From: Stromatinia cepivora
Lineage: Eukaryota; Ascomycota; Leotiomycetes; Helotiales; Sclerotiniaceae
Direction of reading: 5' to 3'
DNA: 64,000 nucleotides
Assembly (NCBI GenBank): GCA_014898415.1
Contig: RCTD01000015.1
Location: 1,178,001 to 1,242,000 of the forward strand
Shown here: piece by piece, positions 1 through 12,235 of the stretch
Numbering within the stretch: the first letter of the stretch is position 1
Layout of the letters: each line of letters starts with the position of its first letter
Notes under the pieces: generated by a model
The model's input: only the letters and a program-made list of their open reading frames with translations
Databases searched by the model: none
Told to the model about the DNA's origin: nothing
Program-made: the position numbers and the translations under genes

Positions 1-2409
1 ATTGAATTTATATATATAAAATAAGGATAACTCGAATTCGATACCTTTTTACTTGATCTATTTCTCAAATAATATTGCTCCTATAATTCCAATAACAAAT
101 ATATCATTATTCTGTTTAATCACTACAATCGCTAGACCATACTTACAATGAACCCAGACTACAAAGTTTTGAATAATTGTAAATACTTCATCATATATTT
201 TACAGTAAATTGGATATAAAAAGATCTTGTTACAATATATTTCTTTAATCAATAAAAGCTATAATACATTATTATACCCTTTATCAAAATCAAAAAGATC
301 CCATTGGATTTTGTAAAAAAGCCGAGATGACTAATAATCACTTGGAATGCGAAAAATGACTTACTTCACATAAATGCGAGTGCAATCAGCGCAATTGGAA
401 CAAATGATACCTTTTATTTTGATGTTTTGCATTACAAATACTAGATATTCAAAAGCTTCCTTCCCTAAATGCCCGGAGCATTCATATTATATTTCATTCG
501 TATCTTTTCTTGGGAAAAATGAATTACAAAAACGATGGAATGCTTTATTTATTTTTCTGCTCATTATTGAATATATTATAAAAGGATTATTCACAGGAAT
601 AAATATAAGAGTACTCGAATAAATAGAAAATGATTTATATTCTAAGAATACAAGATTTTCAATATGAATATATTGAACAATTATTATACTATTTGTATAA
701 TCTCCTTTACAAAAAATACAATTATATCCTGAGAATTATAAACCAGCTTTCTTCAATCGAGCCTCCAAAACGATATTAACATAAAAACCAAGAATAAATA
801 CTACATTATTCAAAACCAAATCATTATTAGGGTAACCTTCTCTTTTGATGATCCCTTTGATAATACAAACCCCACATCCTAGAACTTGGAAATTGAAAAT
901 ATCTACTTCTACAAAATCATTGGGATCGGATAATCAATATCAATGATTATCTAACAGAAATATATCGTTCACAATATACATAGCATTACAATTATCGAAT
1001 AAAGTACTATTGAATAAATAATATACTCTCATTGTTATAGAGTATACCCCTGATTGATCATATCAAATATCCAAGATAACAATATTGATTAAAGATCCTA
1101 AAAGATTAATGGAACTTTTCATCCATTTCCTTTTGATCCAATCAAGATGAAATTGCTTCCATGAATATAATTTTGCTCGATCCCTAATTACTTGTAGCTC
1201 ATTTTCACTGAATATCCTTTTGAACAATGAATTAATCCTTCTAATAAATACTAACTCTATAGCTTTACAATTGTAAGCAGTATAACCATAACCAATTCCA
1301 TTATTCCATTCAGATTCGGTTCTGCAAGAACATTCCCAAATCTTCTTGATCCCCTGATTGCTTCCAGAATTGATACTCTTTTTATTCTTCTTAGACTTTT
1401 TATTATTTTGAAAAAAGATAAATATAAAATATACTCCTTCTTTAGTTTTTAAAAAAATAAAATCCTGAAAGATTAATCCTTCAAAAACATCTCCGAATTG
1501 CTTGAATGAAAAATTGAGTAATCCGAACTGATTATTTATCTCAATCTATATAATTATAATATTTGCCTAGATTAAGAGCATCCTAATATCAACAACTTAT
1601 AAAAAAGTATTAATAATAATTTCATTTTATACCTCAATGATCTTGTATACAAAAACTTTGATATAAACTATAATCCAATCCCTATACCATTTGATAGGAT
1701 CGATTCTGCCAAACGAGGTTTGCGTTAGAACAGACCAGTATTCTTGTAATACTGCGAGCTTGGCAATAATTATTATAGGTACGAACTTCTTTTTGAATAC
1801 ATTGATAATCGTCTTGAATGAAAAAGCTGTAATACCCTAATTGAGAATGGATAACTCCATAAAGTATACTTGATCAATTAACGATTCGATCCATTCGTAA
1901 ACATCCTGAAAAGCTTTATGATTCTATACATATTCTTATTATCAATATCGATACTCCAATTGGAAAAAAACAAATTCGGAAAAGATTTCTTGGAAGATAA
2001 TTAGGAATAAAACAATAGATCTATTAGAAATAAATTCCGATATATTATCATCAAAATCTTTTATCTTTATATCTCCACTAACATCTTCCCTGGATTAGAT
2101 CGCCACAAGATATTCCGAAAATTCCTTTTGATATTAAATTTGTTTCTCTTAATTGTATTTGATTTGAAAATCGATAACAAAAGATAAAACAGATGGTTTG
2201 ATTGAAAGCCAATCGACCTGAATACAGATAAACTCACTCATCAGATCAAAACTTGAAATAAATATAATTGATATAGAAACAAACAAATTGTTCTCTGGAT
2301 TGATTAAATCCCAGATTCCTTGAACTTGACATTTATTTTTCAAGCGTAAATACCACTCCGGCCATTGAGCACAGATTATAAAAAAAAGATCATTTTGATC
2401 TTTTGCCAT
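1..2409 (-). mobile_element. Ty1/copia retrotransposon remnant, RIP-degraded, cut by window edge
   Basis: Reading the minus strand from about 2409 downward gives, in copia order, pieces of a Gag-Pol polyprotein. A Gag-like start at 2409-2150 includes the fragment GIWDLINPE, as in copia Gag. A decayed aspartic-protease region lies around 1000-850 (DNCNAMYIVND, then VLNNVVFILGF). A GAG-pre-integrase segment lies at about 490-375 (GHLGKEAFEYLV, then CSNCADC). The start of the integrase core lies at about 300-58 (LFDFDKGYNNV, then an open stretch with KYGLAIVVIK). Stops interrupt the frame throughout and the DNA is very AT-rich, as expected of RIP. Reverse transcriptase and RNase H would lie beyond the left edge. 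The reading is mine from short similarities; LTRs were not found. Confidence 0.7.
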
Positions 2410-2880
2410 ATTGAATAAAAATAACTAAATTGATATGAATATTAAATTATAAATAAAATAGAAATAATATTTTAAGAATAATCCCTTGAATACTTAGTAA
2501 TCATCGGATAGGAAGTTACATAGATTTAAAAGCTACCAGACTCATAACTATTACAAGATAATATAATTACAAAGCACTTTCAGGGATCAGGAAATAAATG
2601 ATACACATAATTAATAAAGTAAAAGAATTGAATAACTTACCCTTGATTATATAAATCAAAAGCTATATATATAGAATAAATAAATGATTATCTAGCCGAT
2701 ATACACTTTAATTAAACTAGATCTCTATTTACTAGGATATCAGGATCACCTTATCAATTGATAGATTGGTAAAGGCTAGTGGATCCTTCATTCCGATTGG
2801 AAAGTATACGCTTTGATCCTTCGTAGGATACAGGGGATCACAGGGCTTTCCGTGACATATAAATAATCTTTTGTCCCTTT
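2410..2880. other. Junction between the two retroelement remnants
   Basis: This stretch separates the minus-strand copia remnant from the plus-strand gypsy remnant. It is mostly AT-rich. About 2715-2860 is richer in G and C, with GGATCC-type words. It probably contains the leader of the copia element and possibly a decayed LTR of one of the two elements, but I could not match it to another copy in the window. No gene is visible. Confidence 0.4.
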
Positions 2881-3529
2881 CTTTATTATTAAATTAAGGA
2901 GTTATAATGTTATTTTAGATAGACTTTGATTATCAAAGATTCGAACAAAGTTCGATTGCTTCAATAAATATCTTGAATAATTTAAAGAAAAATCTTATAC
3001 CATTTCCTATTCGAATAATTTTCTCGTTATTCAATTATCCTTTTACAAACAGAAGATTGATTGATTAGTTCAACAAAATATTAATCAACAAAATAATCAA
3101 CTTGAAGAATATTGGAATTGAAGAGATTCATAATTGAACAAATCAATTATAGTTAATAATATATAACAAGAATCTTCAAGTATAAATATAATACAGATTC
3201 TTATTGAAAAGGAAGAGGTCCCGATTCCTTTTAAGTTCAATCTATTTCCTTCCCAATTAATCATATTATTATTATAGATCTACAAATACCTCCTTTATAT
3301 ATCACCCAAAGTCCTCGATCTATATATACTCAAATCCGATAAATTCCAATTAGAATACAAAAAAAATGAACAAACTAAACTTTTTATTATTATTTTAAAA
3401 GAATTCGATGATATAATAGATTTTCGACAAAACGAATGATATATGGAAGAGAGAGTGTTAATTATCCTAATCGAATTCAAGAATACGAAAATTCGAGAGA
3501 AACTCGATCGAGTACTAACCAAAATCGAT

Positions 3530-6510
3530 TCAGAACCTGAAATACCATTTGAATATCAATAATACCATCAAGCCTTTTCCAAGTATAAATCAAATATCTT
3601 ACCTTTTAATCGATCTTATAATTATAAAATCATATTGGAAGGCAAAGGAGAATAAACCTTGCATTACAATCCACTTTACAAGATATCCCTAAAACAATTA
3701 GAAATCATCAAAGAATATATTATAGATAATTTCAATAAAGATTTCATTGAATTTAGTCAAGTCCTTTATACTGTACCCATCCTATTCGTCAAAAAATTTA
3801 ATAGTAATTTGAGATTCTGTATAAACTTCAGATTATTGAATTCTTTAATATATAAGAATCGATATCCCCTCCCTTTAATCGACAAAACGCTTTCTTAGCT
3901 TTCCGGTGTTAAGGTTTTTACCAAACTCGATATTCATCAAGCTTTCCATTGTATAAGAATGGATCCTGCTTCGGAAAAGTATACTATCTTCCGAACCCGA
4001 TACGGATCATACAAATACAAGGTTGTATTATTCGGATTAACGAATGATCCTGCAATCTACTAATGTTATATAAATGATGTTCTATTCGATTACCTAGACG
4101 TTTTTTGTATAACATACCTCGACGATATTCTAATCTATTCTGAGAACAAAAAAGAACACCAAACTCATATTAAATTAATTCTCGAACAATTAGAAGCCAT
4201 TAGCTTATAAACAGATCTCAAGAAATGTAAATTCAATGTTATATATATTAAGTACTTGGACTTTATTATTTTTATTAAAGGAATAGAGATAGACCCTGAA
4301 AAGATTGAAATAGTTGAGAATTGGATCTTTCCGACAACAATAAAAAAGATCTAATCATTCTTTAGTTTTTGTAATTTTTATCGACGATTCATTAAGGATT
4401 ACAGTATAATAGTGAAACCTCTTAACGAACTTATTAAAGCAAACATTAAATTCGTATTCGATAAAGTATACTAAAACACATTCAATATCTTAAAGAAAAA
4501 GCTTATCTCCATTCTGTTTCTACAATATTATAATCACCGATTCCCTTATATACTCGAAACAAATATATCTAATAAAATAATTGTTAATATATTATTACAA
4601 TAGTATAGCGAAGATTAATTTCCTGTAATTTATTTCTCCAAAACCATAATTGCCGCTGAACTGAATTATAAAGTTTATGATAAGGAAATATTATCAATTA
4701 TTCGATCTCTCAATTATTGGAAAACGAAATTCGCCGGCTCATTATATAAAATCAAGATTTATATCAATTATAAAACCCTCAAATATTTCATAACTATTAA
4801 GATTCTTAACACCCGATAAACTCGCTAAATAGAAGTTCTAATCGATTATAACTTTATTATTATATATCGCCCTAGAAAAGATAACCCTTTCATCAATACT
4901 TTAATCTATTGGATCAACAAATTGGACCTTTAGAATCATACCAAAAAGAAGAATCGCCTCCAGTAATTTATTAAAGACAATTAAGTTGATATCGAAATCA
5001 TGAGAAAAACCTTACAAAAGCATCACCCAAATGAAATAACGATTATTAGTATCGATTTGAATAAAATCGCTCCTCGATTCGATCTAATTAATTATATCAT
5101 CGAAGCAAATAAAACTATAAATAGCTTGTTAGCATTTAGAATGCAAGCTATTCAAGATCACAAGTATATATCACTCCAAAATGATCTCTTACTTTACAAT
5201 AACCGCCTAATAATGCCCAATATCGATAACCTTCGAACTTATTTAATTCATAAAGCCTATAATTCCGTTTCCACTGTTTATCTTGATACAAATAAAACCT
5301 ATCTCTTATTATTTCAACAATATTATTGGTCCAGAATACACAATACCATAATCAGATATATATACAATTATCATGCCTGCAAATACAGTTCCGTTCCATA
5401 CAATTGTATCCCCGGTTTATTGTATCTACTTCCGATTTCTAATCGAGTATGGCAATATATCATTATGGATTACTACAGCTTTAATAAGGATAAATACGAA
5501 TATGATAACATTTTAGTCATTATTAATCGATTAATAAAGCAAGCTATTTTTATATTTTGTTACAAATCAATCAATACTCGAACTTAAGTACAATTATATC
5601 TCTACTATGTATATCGATATTATAATCCCCTTAACATTATAATATCGGATCGCAGCCCCCAATTCATATCACAATTCTGAAAGGAATTCAGCCAAATCCT
5701 AAAAATCAATCTCAAACTATTCATTATTTATTATTTCTAAATTGATAATCAAATTGAGATCTATAATCAATATCTTTAATAATGGTTAAAACCATTTATT
5801 AATTATTATCAAAACAATTAATCAAAATTCCTATCTATAATGGATTACACGCAATTTACTCTTCCACACAATTCCTTAGAAGGGCTCACACCCTACGAAA
5901 CCCTATACGGGCATACACCGAAATGTATATAGGAATAAAAGGAAGACACTGGTAAATCAATAAACAATATGAATATACGTGATGCCCGTATATACACAGA
6001 ACATAATAGATTAGCTCTCACGCGAACGAAAGAAGGCCTATTGTATGTCCAAACCAAAATATCGAAATCCACAAATACTTACCAATATAAAATCGATTTT
6101 GATATCGGAGATTATATATAATTCAATATAAAAAGTTATTCTACCCAAAAACCATTTAAAAAACTGGATTTCCCAATTCAAAGAAGATTTAAAATCATTA
6201 ATCGATTTAGGAACTCTTTTAAATTCGAATTCCCGATTATAATAAAAATTCATTCTATTTTCCTTCCAAATCGATTATACAAAGTATATAACGATCTTTT
6301 TCCTAATCAGATATTCAAACCATCTCCGTTTATTAATATAATTAATAATTCGGAATAGAAAATAAAGAAGATCTTAATAATAAAAAAAATACGAAAAACT
6401 CTATTATACAGAGTTTTATAGTTTAATAATAATACCAATCTTACTTGGTATCCTATTTCCGATCTTAAAACATCACTATACCTTTTACGCGATTTTTATC
6501 TGACCAATCC
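3530..6510 (+). pseudogene. pol: Degraded gypsy pol (RT, RNase H, integrase, chromodomain)
   Basis: RT spans about 3580-4330. It keeps ILFVKK, NRYPLPLI, the FTKLD motif (first catalytic Asp, near 3920) and the YLDD active-site box near 4105-4125. RNase H follows at about 4610-4930 (YFSKT, AELNY, DKEIL). The integrase spans about 5000-5930, with a remnant HHCC zinc module (HACK near 5365), IMDYYSF as the first catalytic Asp region, and LTPYETLYGHTP near 5890. A chromodomain remnant lies at about 6350-6510 (TNLTWYPISDLK). The largest uninterrupted piece is 195 codons (5000-5587). Many in-frame stops make translation impossible. Domain identity is certain; exact borders are not. Confidence 0.85.
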
Positions 6511-6887
6511 AACATTACCTGATCCTTTTAATCGATTAATCGATTAAATAAAGCTCTATAAAAACGGAGAGGATAATTATAATTATATAGATAACAATTC
6601 ATTCATAAAATCAAGGGAAAGAAAAGTGTTCTTTAATACAGCAGACTAGATATTATGATTTTATAATGGTACATATGCATACAATCATGAAAGGATCAAA
6701 AACCCATACAAATTCGAGGGAATTTGATCGTATACACATATGGCCCGAGCTCTATACAACAGACGAGCTGCCACCATTAAGACAATATGAAGGCAATATA
6801 TTTCAAAAACTCATGCCTATAATTATTTCAAAAATCATACAAAAAAAAGCTTGAACATGGTAAAAACGAAATATAACGTCACCCCTA

Positions 6888-7200
6888 TCGATTTTGTTCA
6901 ATTTAATCAATTTAATCAATTTAATCAATTAACTTAATCGATTTCGGAATTGATCATATTAATCACCCATTATTATTATACCATAATTCAACCTCCTTCC
7001 CTTTTCTATTGAAACTTTTTTTTTTCAAAGGTTCCCCAAATCAAGAAGAATACAAATTAATATTAATTTAATTAATTGATAAACGATTTGGTTGATTTAA
7101 TTAATTCATTTATCATTTTGATCAATTTGATCGATTAATTTAGTCAATTTGGTTAATTTCCAGTAAATTGACCAAATTAACCAAAATGACCAATTTAATT
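6888..7200. repeat. Low-complexity AATTTAATC-type tract near the element's 3' end
   Basis: The segment 6895-6935 repeats the 9-base unit TTTAATCAA several times. The following 250 bp keep alternating AATTAATTGATT-like words on both strands, so it can fold back on itself. It lies between the chromodomain remnant and the polypurine tract, that is, in the 3' noncoding part of the gypsy element. It may be a RIP-converted former repeat; it has no coding potential. Confidence 0.6.
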
Positions 7201-7290
7201 GATTTAAAGTTCATGAACCTTCGCAAAACCTGGTTTCTGATGAAATAGTAATGGAATAGAGGAGTGAAACGCTCGAGGACAAGCTTTTCC

Positions 7291-8330
7291 GAAGGGGGGG
7301 ATAATATCACAAATCATAAACCACAGGAAACTAATCACATAATATCTCTTATCTTCTATATCAATTTATAAGCTGATCATCTATACATATGCATTACGAA
7401 TCATACAATTTAGTATAGTAAAATGGTAACTCTAATAACATTTATGCACAACCCTGTAGTTTACAAATGGATATTTGTATATATATATTTAGTTGTTCCT
7501 TATGAGCTATAGTTCTTCAATTGTAGATTCTAAAGAACATAATTGACCCTGTTTATTCAGCTCTACTACGGCTCTTGTGCGTCACATAATCAAATCTCCT
7601 TATGTAGCGGATGGGTCCAGCCTAGTCTAGCGTGTACATCGACCCACCTTTCACATTATATAATTTTAAATTATCCATCTGAAGAATCTAAAAGATCGTT
7701 TTCTAAATATCAAATTTTTGTTATTCAATTATATAAAACAATTATATCTATATTATATTTCATAAATTAAATTAATATATATAAAAATCTTAAAAGTAAT
7801 CTATTTTATATTCTTTAAAAATTTAAATTTATTATCATTTTGATATTTCAATTACAATCCGAACAAAACAACCCGGATATTAAAAATACAACTTTTTTTT
7901 AATATCCAAAATAATATAAATATAATCTTTTCTATAATATAAATTATATAATAAATCTTTTTAAATAAAATATAATTAATACTTTATACAATCTTATATT
8001 TCATTTATAATATCACTAAACAAGATCTACAAAACACCCAAAAACAAAATAAGATCTGCAAAAAACAACAAATCCACAAAACAAAACGATACCGATCGAA
8101 ACAAATCAAAAAACAACCCAAATAGATTCTTCGAATCCCCCCGTCTCTTCTTTCTTCGATATTATATTTCAAATCTTTTATAATTTTAATAACAAAAAAT
8201 TATTATATCAAATAATTTAAAATTCTATACAAAATATATAATTTAAAAAAATAACCTTTTAAATCCTTTATAAAACATTTATTTAAAAAAAACTAATCAA
8301 TCTTCAAAGCTTTGGAGAAGTGGGTCTTAA
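7291..8330. other. Polypurine tract, putative 3' LTR and AT-rich tail
   Basis: The tract GAAGGGGGGG at 7291-7300 is followed by ATAATATCAC. In fungal gypsy elements the LTR begins just after such a tract, with TGT; TAT here would be the RIP product. A putative LTR therefore starts near 7305, but its end is not clear because no second copy was found. From about 7660 to 8300 the DNA is nearly all A and T. No gene is visible. Confidence 0.45.
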
Positions 8331-8353
8331 GTTAACACTAGACTAGGATCCAG
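7613..8353. repeat. Imperfect inverted repeat pair (arms about 35-38 bp)
   Basis: The reverse complement of 7613-7650 and the plus strand at 8320-8353 share GTGGGTC, then after a short unmatched spacer CAC, then CTAGACTAGG against TAGACTAGG. The arms enclose about 670 bp of AT-rich DNA. They may be ends of a small decayed transposon, or opposite-facing copies of one LTR end. Confidence 0.4.
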
Positions 8354-8917
8354 CTGTCACCGTTTTCGATTCTTCCGATAACTATTATTAGTGTCTCGTT
8401 TCCTCCCGAGATCGTCAAATTTCCTACAGTAAGGCCTCGTGTGACTGAACTAGAGCTGAGTTCGGACGAGTCTCACCGCTTAATATAAATACCTATGAGA
8501 TCCGAGACCCCGATTGCAACACAGTTCGTGTGGTGCACCTACTTTTTGATGCATAAGTACATAAGGGTCGTGTAAATTGCTATGTCGTGTATTGATATTG
8601 CAAAGCACAATGGAATCCAGATTCACATCAAGCCTCGAAGCTATACTGCTGATCGAGCCATAATGATCGGACGAAAATGTTGCGTTTTCAAGTGCAGCCG
8701 GACATTAGTATCAACTGCCAAGGATGAAACAAATAAGCTACATTCATTATATGTATGATCTAAAATTTATCAGTGTAAGTATTATGATAGAATCTTCCTT
8801 CCATTGGAACACGTCTTTCCGAGGCATCAACCAAATCAAAACTCCAAGAACGTGGCGGGCAGGTGGATAGCCACGACCTTAATTGAAGGTTTCCTCGCTT
8901 CTCGACACCTAACTCTC
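8331..8917. other. Transition from AT-rich block to gene-bearing DNA
   Basis: Base composition changes here from almost pure A/T to mixed sequence. The stretch forms the 3' flank of the minus-strand MFS gene. I see no coding region, RNA gene or clear repeat besides the inverted-repeat arm at its left end. Confidence 0.5.
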
Positions 8918-11006
8918 CTAGTGCGTGACTCCTAAAATTTCGCTTTCCTTCAAGTATTTGTAGTATCTTCCCTTCGTGTTATTTCTCCAACTCTTACCCC
9001 ATTTTACTACGGCAAAGAAGGTTAGGACTTGAGCAAGACCAGCGAAGGCAGCCACAATGAAAGCATTTTGGTAACCCATATTTGTGACCCAAGGTGTGAT
9101 CCCATAACCCAATGCAAAGCTCATTGTATTTCGGATAACAATCACACTGGCTATAAGCACTTTTAGCTTGGAACGTAGAAATGCAAATGGAACAATAGGG
9201 GGAAGGACGTACCCATGGCCTCGCCACTCAAGTCTTTATAAGCATCAATACAATACGAGACAGACAATTGAACACCAATGCCGTTTGAACCAGCGATCAG
9301 GAACATGGCAACTATGAGGCCGAACCAATGTATGTGATGAGCTGCTCCAACACCCCAAAGGATTAAGGAGGCAGGTATGAGAATGATGGATAGTAGGAAT
9401 AGCCAAAGTCGATGCTCTGCTTCTAAGACCCCTTTGTTGCGTCGGGCGAGCCACAATACGACTCTATCTCCTATGAAACCAGAATAAAACGAAGCGCAAG
9501 CTACACCGAGTAACGGTGAAACATACGATAATCCCACCATAGAAGAAGAGAAGTTATAAGGCGGGGCACTTAAGATCAACGAGGCAGTCCCATTGAGAAC
9601 GTTGAACCAGATCAAATTGCTACCATACGAGAATCCAGCATAGGCAATTGATGGAAGAGACATGAAGATGAGAGGCCGAACCATCATGCGGAATAGCCTG
9701 AAATCTCTCTTCTTATCCTTCAGGGATAACTTTTGGAGATACGTCTTCGGCTTGTAATGAACGGTTCCACGTTCTATGGTCTCGGTGGCCAAGTTTGAAA
9801 CGCCAATAGTTGCATCTTTTTCAGGATCCAGTGACGTTGAAGGATCAGAGGACTTCTCTTGGATCATCTCCTCTTTTGGTGTGATCGCTTCAGGCGTGTT
9901 GTCCCGGGTGTTTTTCATTTCCAGAGGTGCTCTATCGTAGTTTGTCTCCTCCATTAGGAAGAAGCAGAATACAAACCCGATGGCCAGAAATATGGCGCAC
10001 CAATACATCACCCATCTCCACCCTTGTCCGTCATTGATGAAGCCAGCCTGCAATGATGTAAGCCAGAATGCCACTTTATTATCAATATCCCATAGCTCAC
10101 AAGTATTGGAGCTAAAAAGTTACTTCCAACCAGCATAAATGCATATAGTCCCATGTAAGCACCTCTTTCATGGGTAAAGTAAATATCTGTAATCGATACT
10201 TCACATAGGGACTCGATAGGAGCTCCCACAGCTCCCTGCAGAATCTTGCTTCCAATCCATGCAGAATTGGTTGTAGCATGCGGCACCCATAACATGGTAC
10301 TTATTCTGTTAGCACAAATACAGGCAATGTGATCATTACAATATTTACTGACCCCATAGTTGCTAGCATGGAGAATAGATACACCGGTCTCTTGCCGTAT
10401 TGTAGTGCTATGGGCTGAGCAATTAAACATCCCCACTGAACTCGAAGTATAACATTAGCGGCTGACTCCCAAGATATCAAATATACTGCGACTATCTGGA
10501 GGTACCTTATGCTGCGTGGAAAGAAAGAAAGCGCTTGCTCCATTGCAGGGGAAACGTGACGGTTTTCCCGAACTTCTTCAGCCATTTGAGGACCTCCCTT
10601 GTTCTGTATCATGGCCGGAAGCATATGAATTTGACATGACAAAAGACGTGACAGTGTAACTTACCCCAAAGAACAAAAACATATATCCCGTACCGGCGTT
10701 CAACTGATTAATTGTCAAGCCAGTGTCCTTACTTATGGGCTCCAGTACACTATAAACAGCTGCAGATGCTATTCCAACCATCAAAGTATAAATAGACATG
10801 CATGCTGTCGATAGCATCTTCCGTTTTGGGCTCCAATTCAATGGATCATCTGGGTCACTAGATGGTGACGGAACGAGGACAACGTCTTGTAATCGAGATG
10901 CAGATGCATGCTGCCCTCGCATTACACCCTCAAGATCGACCAGGTGAATGGTTCCCGGGATGGCCTGTGTATCCAATTCATCACGCTGATGTTCGGAATC
11001 CTCCAT
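8918..11006 (-). CDS. MFS transporter, DHA1-type (Hol1/multidrug-like), 5 exons
   Basis: Predicted major facilitator superfamily membrane transporter, 565 aa. The minus-strand exons are 11006-10665, 10435-10353, 10305-10101, 10047-9209 and 9146-8918. The N-terminus is hydrophilic and carries DPDDPLNWSPKRK, the usual lead-in to helix 1 in this subfamily. GKRPVYL follows helix 2, then WIGSKILQG, GAPIESLCEV, FTHERGAYMGLY and the FLMEETNYDR motif after helix 6. A hydrophilic central loop of about 90 residues separates the two six-helix halves. Length and motif order are normal and no stops occur, so it looks functional. Oddities: intron 1 is long (229 bp), and the only in-frame donor for the last intron is GTCCTT. 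The gene sits next to RIP-affected transposons. Drug, polyamine or cation substrates are all possible. Confidence 0.85.
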
Positions 11007-12235
11007 CGTGAAACAAACGACAAATAATGCACCACAGAAGAGACAGTAAAAGATAGCTATTTGGCAGGACTTTTTGAATATTCACCCTTTAGAAATGATT
11101 GGAGGTACCTTTTACTGCTCGGTCAGGGCGATAGACCCTATGCTTTTAAAGAGATCATAACGAACTTATCAAAAAGTTTAACATGGCTGTTGATCATGTT
11201 GATGTGAGATAATGCGGTGTATCTGAAGCTACCCACTTAGAAGCCCAAAAGAGCAAGTATATGCAATGATGACCATTAGCGCTGAGGTCTCATTCGACGA
11301 TTTGGGTAGGCCTGGCTACCCCGCGCATCCGTTATCATGATAATCCTCATGGAGAGAACTTTATCAACGAAAGTATGATAACGGTGGAGCTATTTGTCTT
11401 GTCGTTGCATCTGTGATAAGTGAGAACCTCTTGTTATTTAGGTTCATTATCAGGTTTCATCTTGATTTTCCAAAATTCTTCAATGCACGATAGGACTAGC
11501 TGGATTAGGCAGGCATTACCACAAACATTCCCCGACACCATATCGGATAGTTTGGTAATCTTACAATAAGGTTGTGAATTTTCGAACCTCAGCTAACGAT
11601 CCTCAATTCGGCAAGTATCTGAAGAACTACTATGTACATGGAATAGGTTATCTCTGATAATTTGCATCGAAGTTGAAGTAAGGTGCGCTGAAGTTGAGTT
11701 GAAGCCGTACATTGGAGTTGTTACCGGCTCAAACCTATCAGACGATAGCTTCTATACTTTCAGTCGAAGGTGACAGTTCGCAATGATTTATCGGTCGAAC
11801 TAGTGTTTGACAACCAGAATTCTTCTGTTGATGATGGTGTTCAAAAGTGCCTCTCGCTTTTGGTGCCCAAAATGAATGATGCCAAGTTGTAGCGCAACCT
11901 TGACAGCTTCCTGGGTCGTCGATGAGCTACATACCACAGGGAGCGCCTGTCTTAACCCCTTTTGCTATAGCTATTTTGAAACGATCAGATGACCCTTTAA
12001 GTCAGCAACATTCTTGTAGAGCTTATCGCATACCGGCTTAGACAGCATGGTAAACATGCCAGACATTCAATATTCTACATTCTTGCCACGGTGCCAACGT
12101 TGCAATATCTGAAGAAAGCTGCGAGCGCGCCCTCTCTTTAAAACTTAGCTGTTCTGCTTGGGCGGCATGATGTTCGGTATCCCTTCAACTACTAATCCCT
12201 TGATTCTTTGATTGTTCAATTGTACCAGAGCAATA
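11007..12235. other. Intergenic: divergent upstream regions of MFS gene and next gene
   Basis: About 1.2 kb lies between the start of the minus-strand MFS gene and the plus-strand gene at 12236, so it holds both promoters. I see no convincing gene. A short open minus-strand stretch near 11945-11840 was considered and rejected. Confidence 0.5.

Larger units (their letters stand above)
2881..7304 (+). mobile_element. Ty3/gypsy chromodomain retrotransposon (chromovirus) remnant
   Basis: Plus-strand domains follow Ty3/gypsy order: reverse transcriptase, RNase H, integrase, chromodomain, then a polypurine tract (GAAGGGGGGG, 7291-7300). Integrase after RNase H separates Ty3/gypsy from copia, and the C-terminal chromodomain marks a chromovirus. 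Only about 650 bp precede the RT linker, so most of Gag seems deleted or unrecognisable. The sequence is strongly AT-biased and interrupted by many TAA/TAG codons where CAA/CAG would be expected, the classic RIP footprint. The element is dead. A 5' LTR was not recognised, so the left border is approximate. Confidence 0.85.

Noticed and set aside
11840..11945. Short helix-like open stretch on the minus strand between the MFS gene and the glycosyltransferase-like gene
   Set aside because: About 35 codons only, stops on both sides, no family recognised; may be a gene fossil but cannot be supported.
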